Below are positions 36,657-48,430 of a DNA stretch of 64,000 nt, in pieces; position 1 is the first letter of the stretch; each line of letters starts with the position of its first letter. The notes below the pieces were generated by a model. It searched no databases, had not been told where the DNA came from, and worked only from the letters and a program-made list of their open reading frames with translations. The DNA is from Diphasiastrum complanatum (taxonomy: Eukaryota; Streptophyta; Lycopodiopsida; Lycopodiales; Lycopodiaceae). The stretch is from NCBI GenBank assembly GCA_029204225.1, contig CM055094.1, forward strand, positions 30,377,427 to 30,441,426, in the 5' to 3' direction. Both the position numbers and the translations under genes were made by a program.

Positions 36657-38236
36657 AGGAAATGGTTAACCCCTAAAGATCCGAGCATGTAGTTTGATTC
36701 ATAGGAAGTTTTGGTAGCATTTGGTTTGCTGAGAATTTTTAAGAATGTAGAAGTTTTTATGTTTTGTTAATAAACAAAGATTTTGTCTCTTATTTCTATT
36801 TCTATAAGAAGAAATAGGATGATTTTGCTTTTGTGCTGAATGAAAATGAAATAAAGGAGAGAGAATCATTTGAATGCTTTCTTGGTTCTGATTGTGAAGA
36901 TTGCACAATGTGGATAGGTAGTTTCTGAAAATATGGAGTATGTTGATGTCCAGAGCCATTGTTATTGATAGGCAAGCGAGCATCCTTATGGAAAAGAGAG
37001 GATCAAAATGTTTTGTATGCAAATCTGAAGGAGGCTGGGTGTAGTCGCATGCACCTTCAAAGACGCATCTGCTGTTGTCTTCCGAATGAATGTGTCAGCC
37101 CCTTTCAAGAACACACATATTTCTTCTCAAGAATCATGGCCAGGGCAATGCGCGGTTGTCAGCAATCTTTTTTCAAGACATGAATCGCTACCTCAAAGGC
37201 AAATTCTCATTAGTGTGCTCTGCTCCAGCTAGATCGCTGCCTCAAATGCAATGAACAGAAATCAGCCACAAGCATCTGTGTTGCAGATGCAAGACTGGCT
37301 CCTGGACACTGCTACGATGACACAGATGTGCCAGAATTCCCTCGAATGCTCTTTCAACTGCAAAATCGGCCATCCCGCTGAATGCACGTAGTCTGCGGAT
37401 GGGGTCGTGTGGGGGGCATTGAATGTATGAAGGATCCAGTCGCTGTCCCAGGCCAGTTGAGCGACTGTCTCTCTCGTAAATCCTACGTGAGTGCAGAAAT
37501 GTGAAAATGCATCATGCGTGGAGAGAAGAAGTATCCGTTGTCCGACCAGTCTGTAGAGGCAATGGAAATGCAGGCCTGAGCCGCTTGGATAAAGAACCTG
37601 CCATCGCTATTGTTGGCTCCTGAAGACTATTAACCAGTCTATGGTCTGTTTTAATGAACCTGTGATGAAGTGTGTTCTAAGCCTAAATTGAAAGATGTTT
37701 GAAGAAGATTTTGTCAAAGTGAAACTTTCAGATTTTAAGGCTGTCAAAAGATCAGCCCTAGCAAGAGATTATGCAAAACTTCAGATAATTTTTTGCCTTG
37801 CTGCTTTCAAATTTGCTGAAGTTTCCTAAGAATGACAGATCAGTAGAGAAAGACGACAACATTTCAATATGAAGTTTTTGTGTCATATACTGCTGTGAAG
37901 TTCTTTCCTTGCAGAACAACCTTCAACCTTGTATTGTGAACTGCTCCAGCGTTACAATGAAGTTTCAGCCCCTCATATGATGTTGAAGTAGCTGAAGAAT
38001 TAATTTTCTATGCTATGCTAGGCAATATATTTTTTTGGAGGTGTCATAATGCAGGATAGGTATACATGGTAGAACATTGATGAGGTTCATTGTATGTAAG
38101 ATATAAATGCATAGATTCTAAGATGCACAGAAAATGGAATTATTTGTCATGTAAAAAATATGTGTAGAGAAAGCGTGCTCTAGTGATTTTTAAGACATGA
38201 TATAAAAGCTCCAACAAAGTTGACCTTAAGCGAGGC
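36657..38236 (+). mobile_element. Internal region of a non-autonomous LTR retrotransposon
   Basis: Between LTRs that share about 215 bases lie only about 1.6 kb. No gag, protease, integrase or reverse transcriptase is present, so the element depends on others. The middle part (about 37000-37640) is richer in G and C than its flanks. On the minus strand it holds an open stretch near 37500-37270 (GFTRETVAQLAWDSDWILHT, then FNAPHTTPSADYVHSAGWPI) after an acceptor-like CACTCACGTAG, which may be a captured host exon. Confidence 0.65.
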
Positions 38237-38543
38237 TGTTGGAAATACTATTGGGTAATGCCACTTTGTTGGCTATAATGACATACTTGAAATATACTCA
38301 TTAATGTAAATGTGGTAAAGGCCCAATGTGACTCTAAGTGGAGTAAGTCACTTTAGGGCCCTTCTAATGTGAATGGGGCTATGGCTATTTGTGAGGAGGC
38401 ATAACCTCCTCCTCCTCTCTCTCACATATTTTCCTCTTATCTCATTGTATGGTGTAAGATTATTGAATACAAGTATATTGTTCTCTCTCCATCTCTCTTG
38501 TGCAATATGGCTTGAATCTATGCTGCATGCTCTGATGTCAACA
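38237..38543 (+). repeat. 3' LTR of the small LTR element
   Basis: This starts TGTTGGAAATAC and ends TGATGTCAACA, so its termini are the short inverted repeats TGTTG and CAACA. Length 307. Identity with the 5' copy is high (roughly nine in ten over the shared part), indicating a moderately recent insertion. Confidence 0.85.
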
Positions 38544-39530
38544 TGTCAAGACTTCACAACGTATAAAAATGTACATTTATTCTAAATAATTTGCTTGGAA
38601 TTTCATGTATGTCTATATCACCTCACATTGACAAACATCGCATTGTACTTAATAAGATATTGTACTATGTCATATGTTTAAAACTCCTATACCCAAATCG
38701 TAAGTCACATTCTTTAAAAAATTGTTGAGCTTTTTAGCTTAATTACTCTTTGCCAATCGACATTATCATTCTATGTACTTTCATCTATCTGTACATTGAT
38801 GGGTTTTCTATCCTTCAATCATCAAAGCACTAGATGTTATATAAGAAAGAAAGATGGCGTGATCTAAGTTTTGCGTTTTGAGAAATTGGAGAGTCTTACC
38901 AGATTGGAATTTGAGGATCAAAGTGTTTGGCATCTATGTTCATCTGTTGAGAGTGTTGTATGAGTGCTCAAATACTAGAGAGTTCTTTGTGTGCGAGTGT
39001 AGGCTAACCCAACTTTAGAAGTGATAATGTGAGATGGCTTCCATGCTAGAGAGGGAGAGAGTTCAGTTGGAAGGAATCATGCTTTGTTCATATGCTAGAG
39101 AATCCCCAATAGTAGTGTGCTTTATGACAAAGGATCTTGATCACGACAGAAGATGTTATTGTTGATTGTGTTGAAGGTGACAATGATAGTGACAATGCGG
39201 CTGATGAACCAATCTATCAACAACTGACGATCCATGAGTGGGCTACTACTTGAGGATTACCTTCATCCTACATGAGGTATACCATCTCTAACCCTATTGG
39301 TTTTATCTAGGCTAAAAAATCAAACCCCTCACTTAACCATGTAGAGCGCACTGCTCAAGAACACTCGTTGAAATGCACAAACTCTATGCAATGCATGCAC
39401 ACACCAACATCTAGGGTGTGTTGCTGTTTTTGCAATGCATCAATGATGAAACCAAAAAGCAGAATCTCACAAAGCAACCCAAGGATCTGGTATCTTAACT
39501 AAAAAATGAAGAGCTAGTACAGTACAATGA
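38544..39530. other. Intergenic stretch, nothing recognised
   Basis: AT-rich with short frames only. No repeat pair or RNA gene seen. Confidence 0.4.
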
Positions 39531-39760
39531 TAATCACAAGGAAACCACCCTACCCTAAAGGATGAGAGCTTGTGTGATCTTGACAATAACATAATCACAA
39601 GTAAACCACCCTACCCTAAAGGATGAGAGCTTAAGCAAAGCAACCATGAGTAGAGTAGAAATCACAAGTAAACCACCCTACCCTAAAGGATGAGAGCTTT
39701 CCATGATTAAGCAAAGCAACCATGAGTAGAGTAGAGTAGAAATCATCTTTACCACTTCTG
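39531..39760 (+). repeat. Minisatellite, about 64-bp period, 3 units
   Basis: The core AATCACAAGTAAACCACCCT plus ACCCTAAAGGATGAGAGCTT occurs at about 39531, 39594 and 39660. A linker with AAGCAAAGCAACCATGAGTA and GAGTAGAAATC follows units 2 and 3. Cores are nearly identical. Confidence 0.9.
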
Positions 39761-40030
39761 GATCCCAGTCACTAATGACAATATTTTCACTAATGACTAT
39801 ATTATTTGTGTAATCAACATGATCTTCCTGGTAGGACAGCTAGATGGGCCGAATTGATCTAAGAATTCGATCATGAAATCCAAAGATCGGAGTTGGGCTT
39901 CTCATGTTTTTCTGCACATTTGAGGAGGGTAGATCAGAAGGCTAGTACATGGGCTGAGACGTGAATAGATAGGTGGAGGTGAGAAATAAACGAGTATACT
40001 CCATCACTCAGGAAGTGAGAAAGGTGACGA

Positions 40031-41870
40031 TGGGGTGTAGGTACGCAGGAGCAGGAGCAGCAGCGGCGGTAAGGTTCAATTCCGCGAATGCTCCACACAC
40101 TCGCTCATCCTGCAGGAACCATCAGCTCCTTCTGAATTATGGTAGCCGCTCTGCTCTAACCCTCTTAAGGTTTGCTTCTACAACATATGCTTTTGAAAGC
40201 AACATACTTCCAGGTTTAAGGCTTTATAGGCTGAGGTTTCAGATAGTACATTGTTAGGGTTTGGAAATGGGCACGTGTAAGCGGAAATACGTAGGGGGTG
40301 GATTGATGAAATTTTCTTTCGTATCTTGTTTCTATTCTTGTTTTCTCATGACCTCCATGATTCGTCTGGGATGCAGTTGAAGGAAACGATAAATTGAATA
40401 AGCTTTGCTTGTTGCTGTTTTCTTTGCTGCTGAGCGTTGAAAGCTGAGCAGATAAGCGGACCATGTTTGAGGAAATCAACGATTCCGTTTGTGTGTTCAA
40501 GCACATGAACATCGTGTTTTTAGAAAATAAGCGATTTCGATAGTTGGATTTTTCATTTTTTGTTTCTTGCTTGATTTTTGTGAATTAGGTTTTTTGATTT
40601 TAGGGTTGAGGCATATGCTAAAAAACTCTAGAGAGAAAGTGAGTTGTGAGAGAGAGGGAATGTAGGTGTGACGGTGATGGGGGCCATTGCATTTCCTATG
40701 AGTGCTTGCTAAGTCAGCAGATTTGCTGCAGAGAATCTCTGATTTAGGTCTAGGGTTAAGGCTCAGCAGGAAAAACTCCAGAAAGAGAGAGAGAGAGCGC
40801 GCCTTATTTTCATTGCTCTTCACACAAACAATTTCCTCCTTCCTCGCATTCAAGAGGGCCATCTATGGAGCAGCACATATCTCAGATACAATATTTGCAG
40901 TTTTCTTTGCTCCGCAAGAGAGCTGGAGCGATTTGTAGCTGCATCCCTGTCGTCCATGCTCTTGACATTATTATTGTTGAAGCATATAACTCTCAATGTG
41001 ACCGATCCACAAACTACAAAAATCAACTTCTTCTGTGAGCATGAGCTGCTGCACTACTTGTCCTGCCGACCAGGGTGTCTTAGTCAACATTGGGTCTACC
41101 CCTTCGAAACCCAGTTAGCAACGTATGCTTGGGTACTAATGAGACATAAGCTTTGTTGTTTGGCTAAGATTTTTTGTTTATTGAATTTTATGTTATTGTT
41201 TTGACTTAGATCCTTTCATTTTGAGTTGCTCTTATATTGTTTCTAAGCTTTACCTTATGCAATCATTGACTTCTCTATATAAATTTGTGAAATTGGATAT
41301 ATTCTGATTTCACAAATAGACATATAAATAAGTGTTGCACTAAATGACTGGGGCAGAAGATACATTTTCAAGAAAATGAATTTAGTTGCATCGAAGTTGG
41401 TTCATAACTGCTTCTGTTGGATAAAAGTTTAGTTTCAACTTTACATTATCAAGACAAAAACGAAATTCTTGGATTTACTAAAGATTGGTTTTGACAAGAT
41501 TGTTGTGGACCATAGCCTTTTAGTGTAGTAGTTGTATGAAGGGACAAAGTACAAATATCCTGGATATTACTGTGGATGCATTGCGTCTCTGAGAATTCTT
41601 TTTTATTTGGAAGTTGTTCTTATGACAATCTTGAATCTTTGTACAGGTTTTGAGTTTTTTGGTTTTAGAGAAAAGAGGGCATTTGAGTTAGGAGCAAGTG
41701 AAAGCGTTAATAAAAGTGAGGCAAGACACTGAAAGTGAAAGCCAAAGGAGATGATTTGGCTTTTCTTGAAAAGGTTGTGATGGAGCCACGACAGGGTCCT
41801 AGGCCGCCTTGGTGTGTGGGTTCAGTTTTCTCAACACCCCAAGTTCTTACATCAACTTCTTCTGTGCCTA
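40031..41870 (+). CDS. Weak candidate gene with transit-peptide-like first exon
   Basis: An ATG at 40031 opens a frame MGCRYAGAGAAAAVRFNSAN, then Arg/Ser-rich and low in acidic residues, like an organelle-targeting peptide. It could leave at CTTCCAG|GTTTAAG (40214). A second exon candidate runs 41647-41870, from an acceptor TTTGTACAG to a perfect donor CTA|GTAAGT. It encodes FEFFGFREKRAFELGASESV, then after an apparent one-base shift KAKGDDLAFLEKVVMEPRQG, PRPPWCVGSVFSTPQV. Whether these belong to one gene is inference. The frame change in the second exon suggests a pseudogene or a misjudged border. I do not recognise the product. Confidence 0.3.
41607..41680 (+). repeat. About 70-bp segment shared with 46317-46385, copy 1
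   Basis: TTGGAAGTTGTTCTTATGAC, AAT, TTTGTACAGGTTTTGA and TTTTTTGGTTTTAGAGAAAA match 46317-46385 with only a few differences. The segment includes the splice acceptor and start of the exon beginning at 41647. Confidence 0.9.
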
Positions 41871-42539
41871 GTAAGTTAAGTTGATCTATTATAAGTTGTT
41901 TGTGAAGATGGTATCATGTTTTGAGCTTAAGATCTACGGTGGCTCTTCTTGGATATCATGTCTACATGTTCTCATTTGACATCTAGCTTAAGAATGGTAG
42001 GAACATAAATCAACTTGTGATATTTGAGGCTAACATTAGTACATAATTGAATGCAAATTCTTATGTCTAGAGAATAGCATATGAAAATGTTAGCACGTAG
42101 GTAATATCTTAAACATTGTTGTTCAATGTTACATACACACGTTACTTCCTCTCCCTATTTTCCACTCATCTCTCCATGCATTGTGCGCTATGTTTTATAT
42201 CCTTCAAGGAATAGTTGTCTCCATGTTTTTATTCAAGCGTATGAAACTTCAACATTTTTTACAATGTTTGTTGGTGCATTTTTCTTGAAGGAAAATTATA
42301 GCGGTAATTTTGAAGAGAGATTATCGACCACATGTAGCAGTGCTAGTGCCATATTGTTGAAACAATCAGCACTTGTAATTCAAATTCAAAGGACGATAGC
42401 CACATTTCATACCTCAAATGTCATACTCAGCTTGAATAGGGTAGCTAGATCATTAGAAGTACAAATACGAATGACGCTTAGGTTTGGAATAGGAAGCATA
42501 GAAGTGTCTAGCTTAGACATGCCCAAGTCCCAATAGCAA

Positions 42540-42885
42540 ATCGACAACCATAATAGTTATAGATTCATCAATAGCACCTAGCCAAGTGAATAGCCATGCA
42601 CCAAAGATGAATCAATAATATAAGGTACACAAAGGATTATTGAAAATTCATCAATAGCACCTAGCCAAGTGAATAGCCGCGCACCAAGAAGTGAATTTAG
42701 GATAACGACAAATTGGAGACTAATCATGCAACAAACAACCATGGTAGTTATAGATTCATCAATAGCACCTAGCCAAGTGAATAGCCGTGCACCAAAGATG
42801 AATCAATAATTATCAGGTACACAAATGGTTATTGAAGATTCATCAATAGCACCTAGCCAAGTGAATAGACGTGTTGAAACAGATA
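42540..42885 (+). repeat. Higher-order minisatellite, 4 cores in 2 units
   Basis: The core GATTCATCAATAGCACCTAG plus CCAAGTGAATAGCCG occurs at about 42563, 42646, 42750 and 42838. Cores 1-2 and 3-4 are embedded in a larger unit of about 187 bases (beginning AACCATAATAGTTATAGATT and AACCATGGTAGTTATAGATT), so an ancestral pair was duplicated as a block. Confidence 0.9.
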
Positions 42886-43480
42886 AACTTTGAACCACAT
42901 ATCGATAAAATCAGACGTTGCATATACAAGATCCTATGCATTAAGGCTACCAACTGATAAGATTGGGCTTACATATGCATATGGAGTGCCAAAAACAGAT
43001 CGTGGGTGGCCAGATACATCGTAGTTGTATAGTTCCCAAGTTCATGTCTTGATTAGTTTAAGTTTCAACTTGCTATAGCTTTTCGTGCCTCCTTATCAAC
43101 TAAAAACATTGTGTACGTTGTTGTAGTCAAGTATGAAATTAAGTAATGCATTTTTTTCTCAAGAATGGAGGGTAAGGTGAGATATCACTTTATTGAAGTT
43201 TCAGATTTTGGCGTGATCGTCACATGAGTGAACTATAAGCTATATCATGAACATTTATCCTTTCTAAGTTTATGTTAGTTTTTATCCCATGTGAATTTTC
43301 GCTCTCAATGAGTTTTCTATTAAAGAAAGGGACTGACAAAACGAGTTCAATAAATTCCGTTACTAGGCCTCAATTGAAAGGTGAAGACTGTCACAGCAAA
43401 CTTATTCAGATGTCTCCTTGTTCAGTGTTATGGACATACACGGTTGTGAATTGTTACTGGTTTATTTGACAATACGGGGT

Positions 43481-43883
43481 TGTTAGAAAATAATGTTAAT
43501 TTGACCCCTAATGTTAATGGGCCATGCTTGTGAGGTATATATAGGGGCCTATCTTATTTACATTAGCTGTAGTTAATTGTTGCATGTAGTAGGGCGCTAC
43601 AAGTCAATTTTAGAACGTGTCTCTTTGACTTAGTAATACACTTGGGAAATTACCAAGTATAGGAACTAAATTTATATTAAGCTTTTTGTTTTTAGCTTTT
43701 GCTAAGGCTACCAGAAATCTATATAAGGAGGTTTGGCATCCCACCTCCTTCATTCCATTGTAGCAAGTTCTTCAGATTTATGATTAATCTGAGATATGTT
43801 TCTCTTGCTCAATCTTTTTGTGGTGTGCGAGTAGTAATAAGATTAGTCTACTCCTATCTTGAATTGTACTCATAATTCTAACA
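43481..43883 (+). repeat. Copia 5' LTR, 403 bp
   Basis: This starts TGTTAGAA and ends TTCTAACA, a perfect 8-base terminal inverted repeat, and is directly followed by a primer-binding site. Inside are a TATA-like TATATAAGGAGG near 43720 and a T-rich 3' part. No 3' LTR partner exists because the element is truncated at about 46310. Confidence 0.88.
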
Positions 43884-43895
43884 TGGTATTAGAGC
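43884..43895 (+). other. Primer-binding site with one mismatch
   Basis: TGGTATTAGAGC differs from TGGTATCAGAGC by one C-to-T change, which fits cytosine-deamination decay of a methylated element. Confidence 0.8.
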
Positions 43896-43928
43896 ATAGG
43901 TGTTTCTAGATTGAGCGTTTGAACAAAG

Positions 43929-46310
43929 ATGTTGGGTTGTTACAAGTGGGATCATTTTCAAGAAGAAATCTGCAGGTACTGGATCACAACACTTCTGCAA
44001 GGCAGATCACTAAAAGCAAACTTGTCTGAGCTAGAATCGATATTCGTGGATCTGCAGACAGCGTCAGAATGTGTCAGTTCACTAAACTTTGTTTCAAATT
44101 TTAGCTATGAATTGTCAGATTACAGGTAGCTGAAAATCAGAGAGGAAATCACAGCTGAAAACCAGATCTACAGATCGGATCGTCGAGAGCTTAATGGAGG
44201 TGAAAAGTGGAAAAGAACAAGGGGAAGAAAAAGCAGCAATGGAATTGGGAGAACAATAGTAAATCGAACCAACAAGAAGATGAAGACAAGGCAAATTCCA
44301 ATAGGAAAGGAAAATGCTTTATTTGCAGTAAGCAGGGCATTACGCAAAAGAATGCTGGAAAAACAAGTTTAACAAGAGAAACAGGCAGGAAATTAAGTTG
44401 AAAAAGAACTTAACACGAAGTTGAGTGCTTTGGATCTTGGCAATTGTGAATGGCGTTCGGCGTCAAACTCTTCAGGTGATTTCTCAAGGGAAGAAGAATG
44501 TAGGTTTATTGATTCAAGAGCATCAAAGCATATGACACCTTGGTGAGATTGGTTATCTAGTTTTCAACAACTAGATGACGATACAAATGTCAAGTTGGGA
44601 GACAATTATATTTACGACATCAAGGGTGTTGGGAAGGTACATATTCATTTACCTTCAGGAAAGGTTGGTGATATCAAGGATGTTCTTTTTGTATTTGGCA
44701 TAAAGAAGAACTTACCCTCAATTTCGGCAATAGCAAAAGCAGCACATGGTTGTATAGTTCGATGAAGCTTGATGTCTTATCAAGAATTAAGTGGTTGTAT
44801 AAACTTCAGGCTCAGGTGATAAGTCATCAAGCTGGAATTGATGATATTGAAGGGATGAGTAAGTTATGGCATGAGAAGTTTGGACATTTGAATTTTAATA
44901 GTCTACAAGTTTTGAGCAAATCCAATATGGTTACAGGTTTACCTCAAGTGATTTCACATCACAAGTTCTGTGAAGGTTGTGTCTTTGGAAAACAACATAG
45001 ATAGAAATTTTCTTCTACTACCACTAGAGCAAAAAATATTCTAGAATTTGTTCATACAGATTTGTGTCCCATGAAAACACAGTTTCATGGTGGGCAAGTT
45101 ATTTTATGGTGTTTGTGGGTGACTATTCTAGGAAGGTATGGTGTACTTGTAAAACATTTGAAATTCATGAATAAGGGTGAGGCATTCAGATGCTTCGAAG
45201 GCAATAAAGCGTCTGATGCTAGGATATGATGATCAGGCTCTATGACATTGAAGGAAAGAAAGTTATTATAAGCAGTGATGATATTTTTGATGAGAAGGGA
45301 TCTCATAAAGATATTGAAATATCTTGAGAAGGAGAAAGATGATGGTATTCCTTTACCTGAATTTGAATCAACACATGAATCACCTTCACCAACTCATTCC
45401 TAGAGATGAAGCCTTGATAGAGACAGGAAAATGGAAAGAGAGTTCAAGTACATGGAATACTTATTCATCTCCAACTTCACCAGGCAAGAAGCATCCTACA
45501 CCGTTTACTAGAAAGTCACTTAGGTGGTAATACGAGACTATCAAAGATGGAAGAGCATTCCTGAATGGCTTTCTAGAGGAGGAAGTCTATATGGGGTAGC
45601 CAGAGGGATACATAGTAGTAGGAGACATGGTTTGCAAGTTGGACAAAGCATTATACGGACTTAAGCAAGCACCTCAGGGCATGGAACACGAGGATTGATA
45701 CATACTTTGAGGAGCTTGGTTTTTAGAGGAGCAGTGCGGAGCATACACTTTATGTTATAGTAAAAGATAATCAGATTGTTATTGTGGTGGTGTATGTTGA
45801 TGTTCTTATCATCACAAGTTCTAATCAAGATTCGATTCAAGATCTCTCATTAGAGTTTCATATGAAAGATCTTGGTTCACTACAATACTTTCAAGAGATT
45901 GAGATTTGGAGAGTAGCACATGGTCTATTTATTTCTCAATCTAAGTATGCACCTGAAGTTTTTGAAAAATGTGGGATGTCAGAATGCAAACCTATCTCAA
46001 CTCCATATGATTGTGGGTGTAAGCTTACGAAAGTTGAGGAAGATCAAGATGTAGATGAAACGTTACATAGACAACTTGTTGGAAGTTTGATCTATCTAAC
46101 AACTACGCGACCAAATATTGCATATGATGTTAGTATGGTTAGTCAGTTTACAACTAAGCCTAAGTAGGTTCACTGGAAAGCTACAAAATGGATTCTCAGT
46201 TATATTAAAGGTACTTTACGGTTTGGTACATTTATGGAAGACAAGATGATGCGGATCGGGGGCTGGAGATGCAGAAGATCGAATATCAACTATAGGTTAT
46301 GTTTTTAATC
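43929..46310 (+). pseudogene. Ty1/copia element body, reverse transcriptase catalytic Asp lost
   Basis: A zinc knuckle (GKCFICSKQG, with the rest shifted to another frame), a protease site altered from DSGAS to DSRAS near 44512 (FIDSRASKHMTP), the pre-integrase region (WHEKFGHLNFNSLQVLSKSN, CEGCVFGKQHR) and a very short integrase start (FVHTDL) are visible. Most of integrase is deleted. Reverse transcriptase resumes near 45598 (PEGYIVVGDMVCKLDKALYG) and continues to 46167. The YVDD box reads VVYVDVLII, so the second catalytic Asp is Val. The element stops abruptly at about 46310 before RNase H is complete. It follows the LTR at 43481 in the correct order. Confidence 0.85.
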
Positions 46311-46316
46311 TTGGAT

Positions 46317-46385
46317 TGGAAGTTGTTCTTATGACAATTTTAAATGTTTGTACAGGTTTTGACTTTTTTGGTTTTAGAGAAAAAA
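46317..46385 (+). repeat. About 70-bp segment shared with 41607-41680, copy 2
   Basis: The second copy joins directly to the truncated copia end on its left and the hAT gene on its right. At protein level both copies read VVLMTILN(L/V)CTGF(E/D)FFGFREK, with conservative differences only. Confidence 0.9.
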
Positions 46386-46428
46386 ACTCTGTTTCGTTTT
46401 GCTGCCGCAACACGATGGTATGTAACTG

Positions 46429-47754
46429 TTGCCTCCACGTGGTTTGGTCCACAAGTTGGAGCCTATCAGGCGCTTGTGGCAGCGGCGATGGGATAAGTTT
46501 CATCGGCCCATTCACAGTGTGGTCCACATACTGCATCCGCTGTTTCAGAGCGAGAGGCAGTACAACGATGAAGAGCTGCGTGCGGACTGGTTCGCATACA
46601 TCCGCCGCCTCAGCAGCGACACTGGGTTCCGCAGCAGGCTCGAGGTGCAGAGGCTCGGTTACAGGTAAACTCTTGATCTATCGTACGCTGTCGTTCGTTC
46701 AATTTCCCTGCGCGGGCTCAAGTGTACTCAAGCATATCGTTGCTCAACTGCAGGCACTCTCTGGGGCTGTTCGGCAAGGACCTTGCACGTGTTCGAGAGA
46801 ACAGGCTCTTGCCTGTATCATGGCGGGAGAGCTACAGCGCCGGGCAGCCAGACCTGAGGACGCTCGCGCTCCGAGTCCTTTCACAGGTATGTTGTCTGAT
46901 CTCATTCATCCAACCAGTTTTCGCATTTTCTCTACAAGGTCGGTACTCACTCGAGTTGTTGCCAATTAATGCAGTACTGTTCTGCTTGCATGTGCGAGCG
47001 GAACTCGTCAGCGTTCAGCCTTGTCCACACGAACAGGCGGAACCGTCTGACGACGGAGCGATGCAATGACTTGGTGTACTGCAACATTAACACCAGGGTG
47101 GTTCGACGCATTACGGAGAGCATGAGGGCAGGAGGCACACGCGCCCTATTCTTGCAGGTATATGTCTATGCTCTATCGTTTGCTTTCGCATTAGTTTAAG
47201 ACATTTAGTTTAATGCCCTCACGGTTGCTTCGGCTATTCTCACGAATGATTGACTTGTGCAGGTCAATCCCGATGAGTGCCTGGTTGCAGCGGCAGATCA
47301 TGAGCCAGAGCCAGAGGTTGATCCAGACGATGCCACTCGGCGTGCTCTGCGGGGTGATCCCGAGGATGATGCCGATGCCGATGCCGATGAGACCACCCCC
47401 CTCCCTACTGACGTTCCATTGCCCTCCTCTGATGATGAGCCCACATACGATTCAGACGAGACGGTCGACCTTGCAGGGGATGGTCCACGTGCCCCACCCA
47501 GTACTCCCGCATCACGCCCCCTTTCCGATGATGGCTGGTCAGAGTTTGCGAGGGAGACAGAGGCTGCTGCCCAGATACAGATAGTGCAGAGACGACTCAG
47601 AGCATCACAGGCAGGCAGTTCTTCCCAAAGACCCCCCCGTGGTAGAGGGAGACCCCCAGGCAGGAGTGTACCACAGAGGGTTCCTTTCGGCAGACCCAGA
47701 GGCAGGCCAGCCAAGAGGGGACGCACTGATGATTTTTCTAGTGTCTCTTGGTAG
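46429..47754 (+). mobile_element. hAT transposase 3' half, four intact exons with AT-hooks
   Basis: Four exons join in phase through clean GT-AG introns of 89, 88 and 105 bases: to 46664, 46754-46886, 46975-47157 and 47263-47754. The protein reads LWQRRWDKFHRPIHSVVHIL, then RHSLGLFGKDLARV and DLRTLALRVLSQ, then CERNSSAFSLVHTNRRNRLT with ERCNDLVYCNINTRV. This is the hAT C-terminal dimerisation region (CERNWS.F..IHTK.RNRL....L.DLV...YN). The Trp usual after CERN is Ser. A long acidic tail follows, ending with two AT-hook-like motifs (PRGRGRPPG, RPRGRPAKRGR) that would bind AT-rich minor groove. The 5' half with BED finger and catalytic core is missing. After the TAG at 47752, an acidic frame (GPDLEESQMPPDSQPDFVFD) continues in another phase to 47876. 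Confidence 0.8.
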
Positions 47755-48032
47755 GCGTTGGCCCAGACTTAGAGGAGTCCCAGATGCCTCCAGACTCCCA
47801 ACCAGACTTTGTATTTGACACCCCTGTAGATGCATCTGGCACGCAGAGGGATGATTTTTTTAGCACAGACTTGTAGATACTGATACTCATTTTAGCATCA
47901 TGTACAGTGGCATCAGATGAGATGTATATATTTTTTTACAGTCTATTGGTGTCATGGCTAATTTATCGTGGTTGCTTACAAATGGTTAGCTCTAAAATTC
48001 GAATGGTTAGTCAGAAATGGTTTGCTCCGTGC
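47755..48032 (+). other. 3' flank of the hAT remnant
   Basis: Holds the shifted acidic tail to TTGTAG at 47876 and then AT-rich DNA. No terminal inverted repeat was recognised. Confidence 0.4.
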
Positions 48033-48034
48033 AA

Positions 48035-48036
<2 letters not shown>

Positions 48037-48102
<66 letters not shown>

Positions 48103-48112
48103 CGAGAGAGAC
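48037..48112. repeat. (GA)n microsatellite
   Basis: About 37 GA units with two C interruptions at the right end (GAGCGAGAGAGCGAGAGAGA). Confidence 0.97.
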
Positions 48113-48430
48113 CAACACATCTGCATCTCATTCATAACATATGCATCATGTTCAACCCTTTTAACATAACATGCTAAACTCGACACCCTAACAAATGGCA
48201 TAGTTAACATAACACCCTAAACCCAAAAAATCATCCTAAACCCACAACCCCACAGCCATAACCATCAAAACAAGTCACAACCATAATCAACATAACCAGA
48301 TCCATATACATCATCAACCCCACGCCACGTCCTCATTGTGTCGTAGGCATTGCACCACAGGTATGTGCAGATTCAACAACAAAGCTGCACTTGTGTAGCA
48401 TACACTTAAACTTGCGTAGAATGTATTAAT
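48113..48430. other. Non-coding stretch rich in CATAAC and CCCTAAAC
   Basis: Contains scattered AACACCCTAAACCCAAAAAA and CCTAAACCCACAACCCCACA, which resemble but are not tandem CCCTAAA telomere repeats. No gene. Confidence 0.4.

Noticed and set aside
39531-39760. Regularly spaced repeats as a CRISPR array
   Set aside because: Eukaryotic context, spacers of unequal and partly repeated sequence. This is a minisatellite.
48180-48270. CCCTAAAC motifs as an interstitial telomere
   Set aside because: The motifs are isolated, not tandem, and separated by unrelated sequence.
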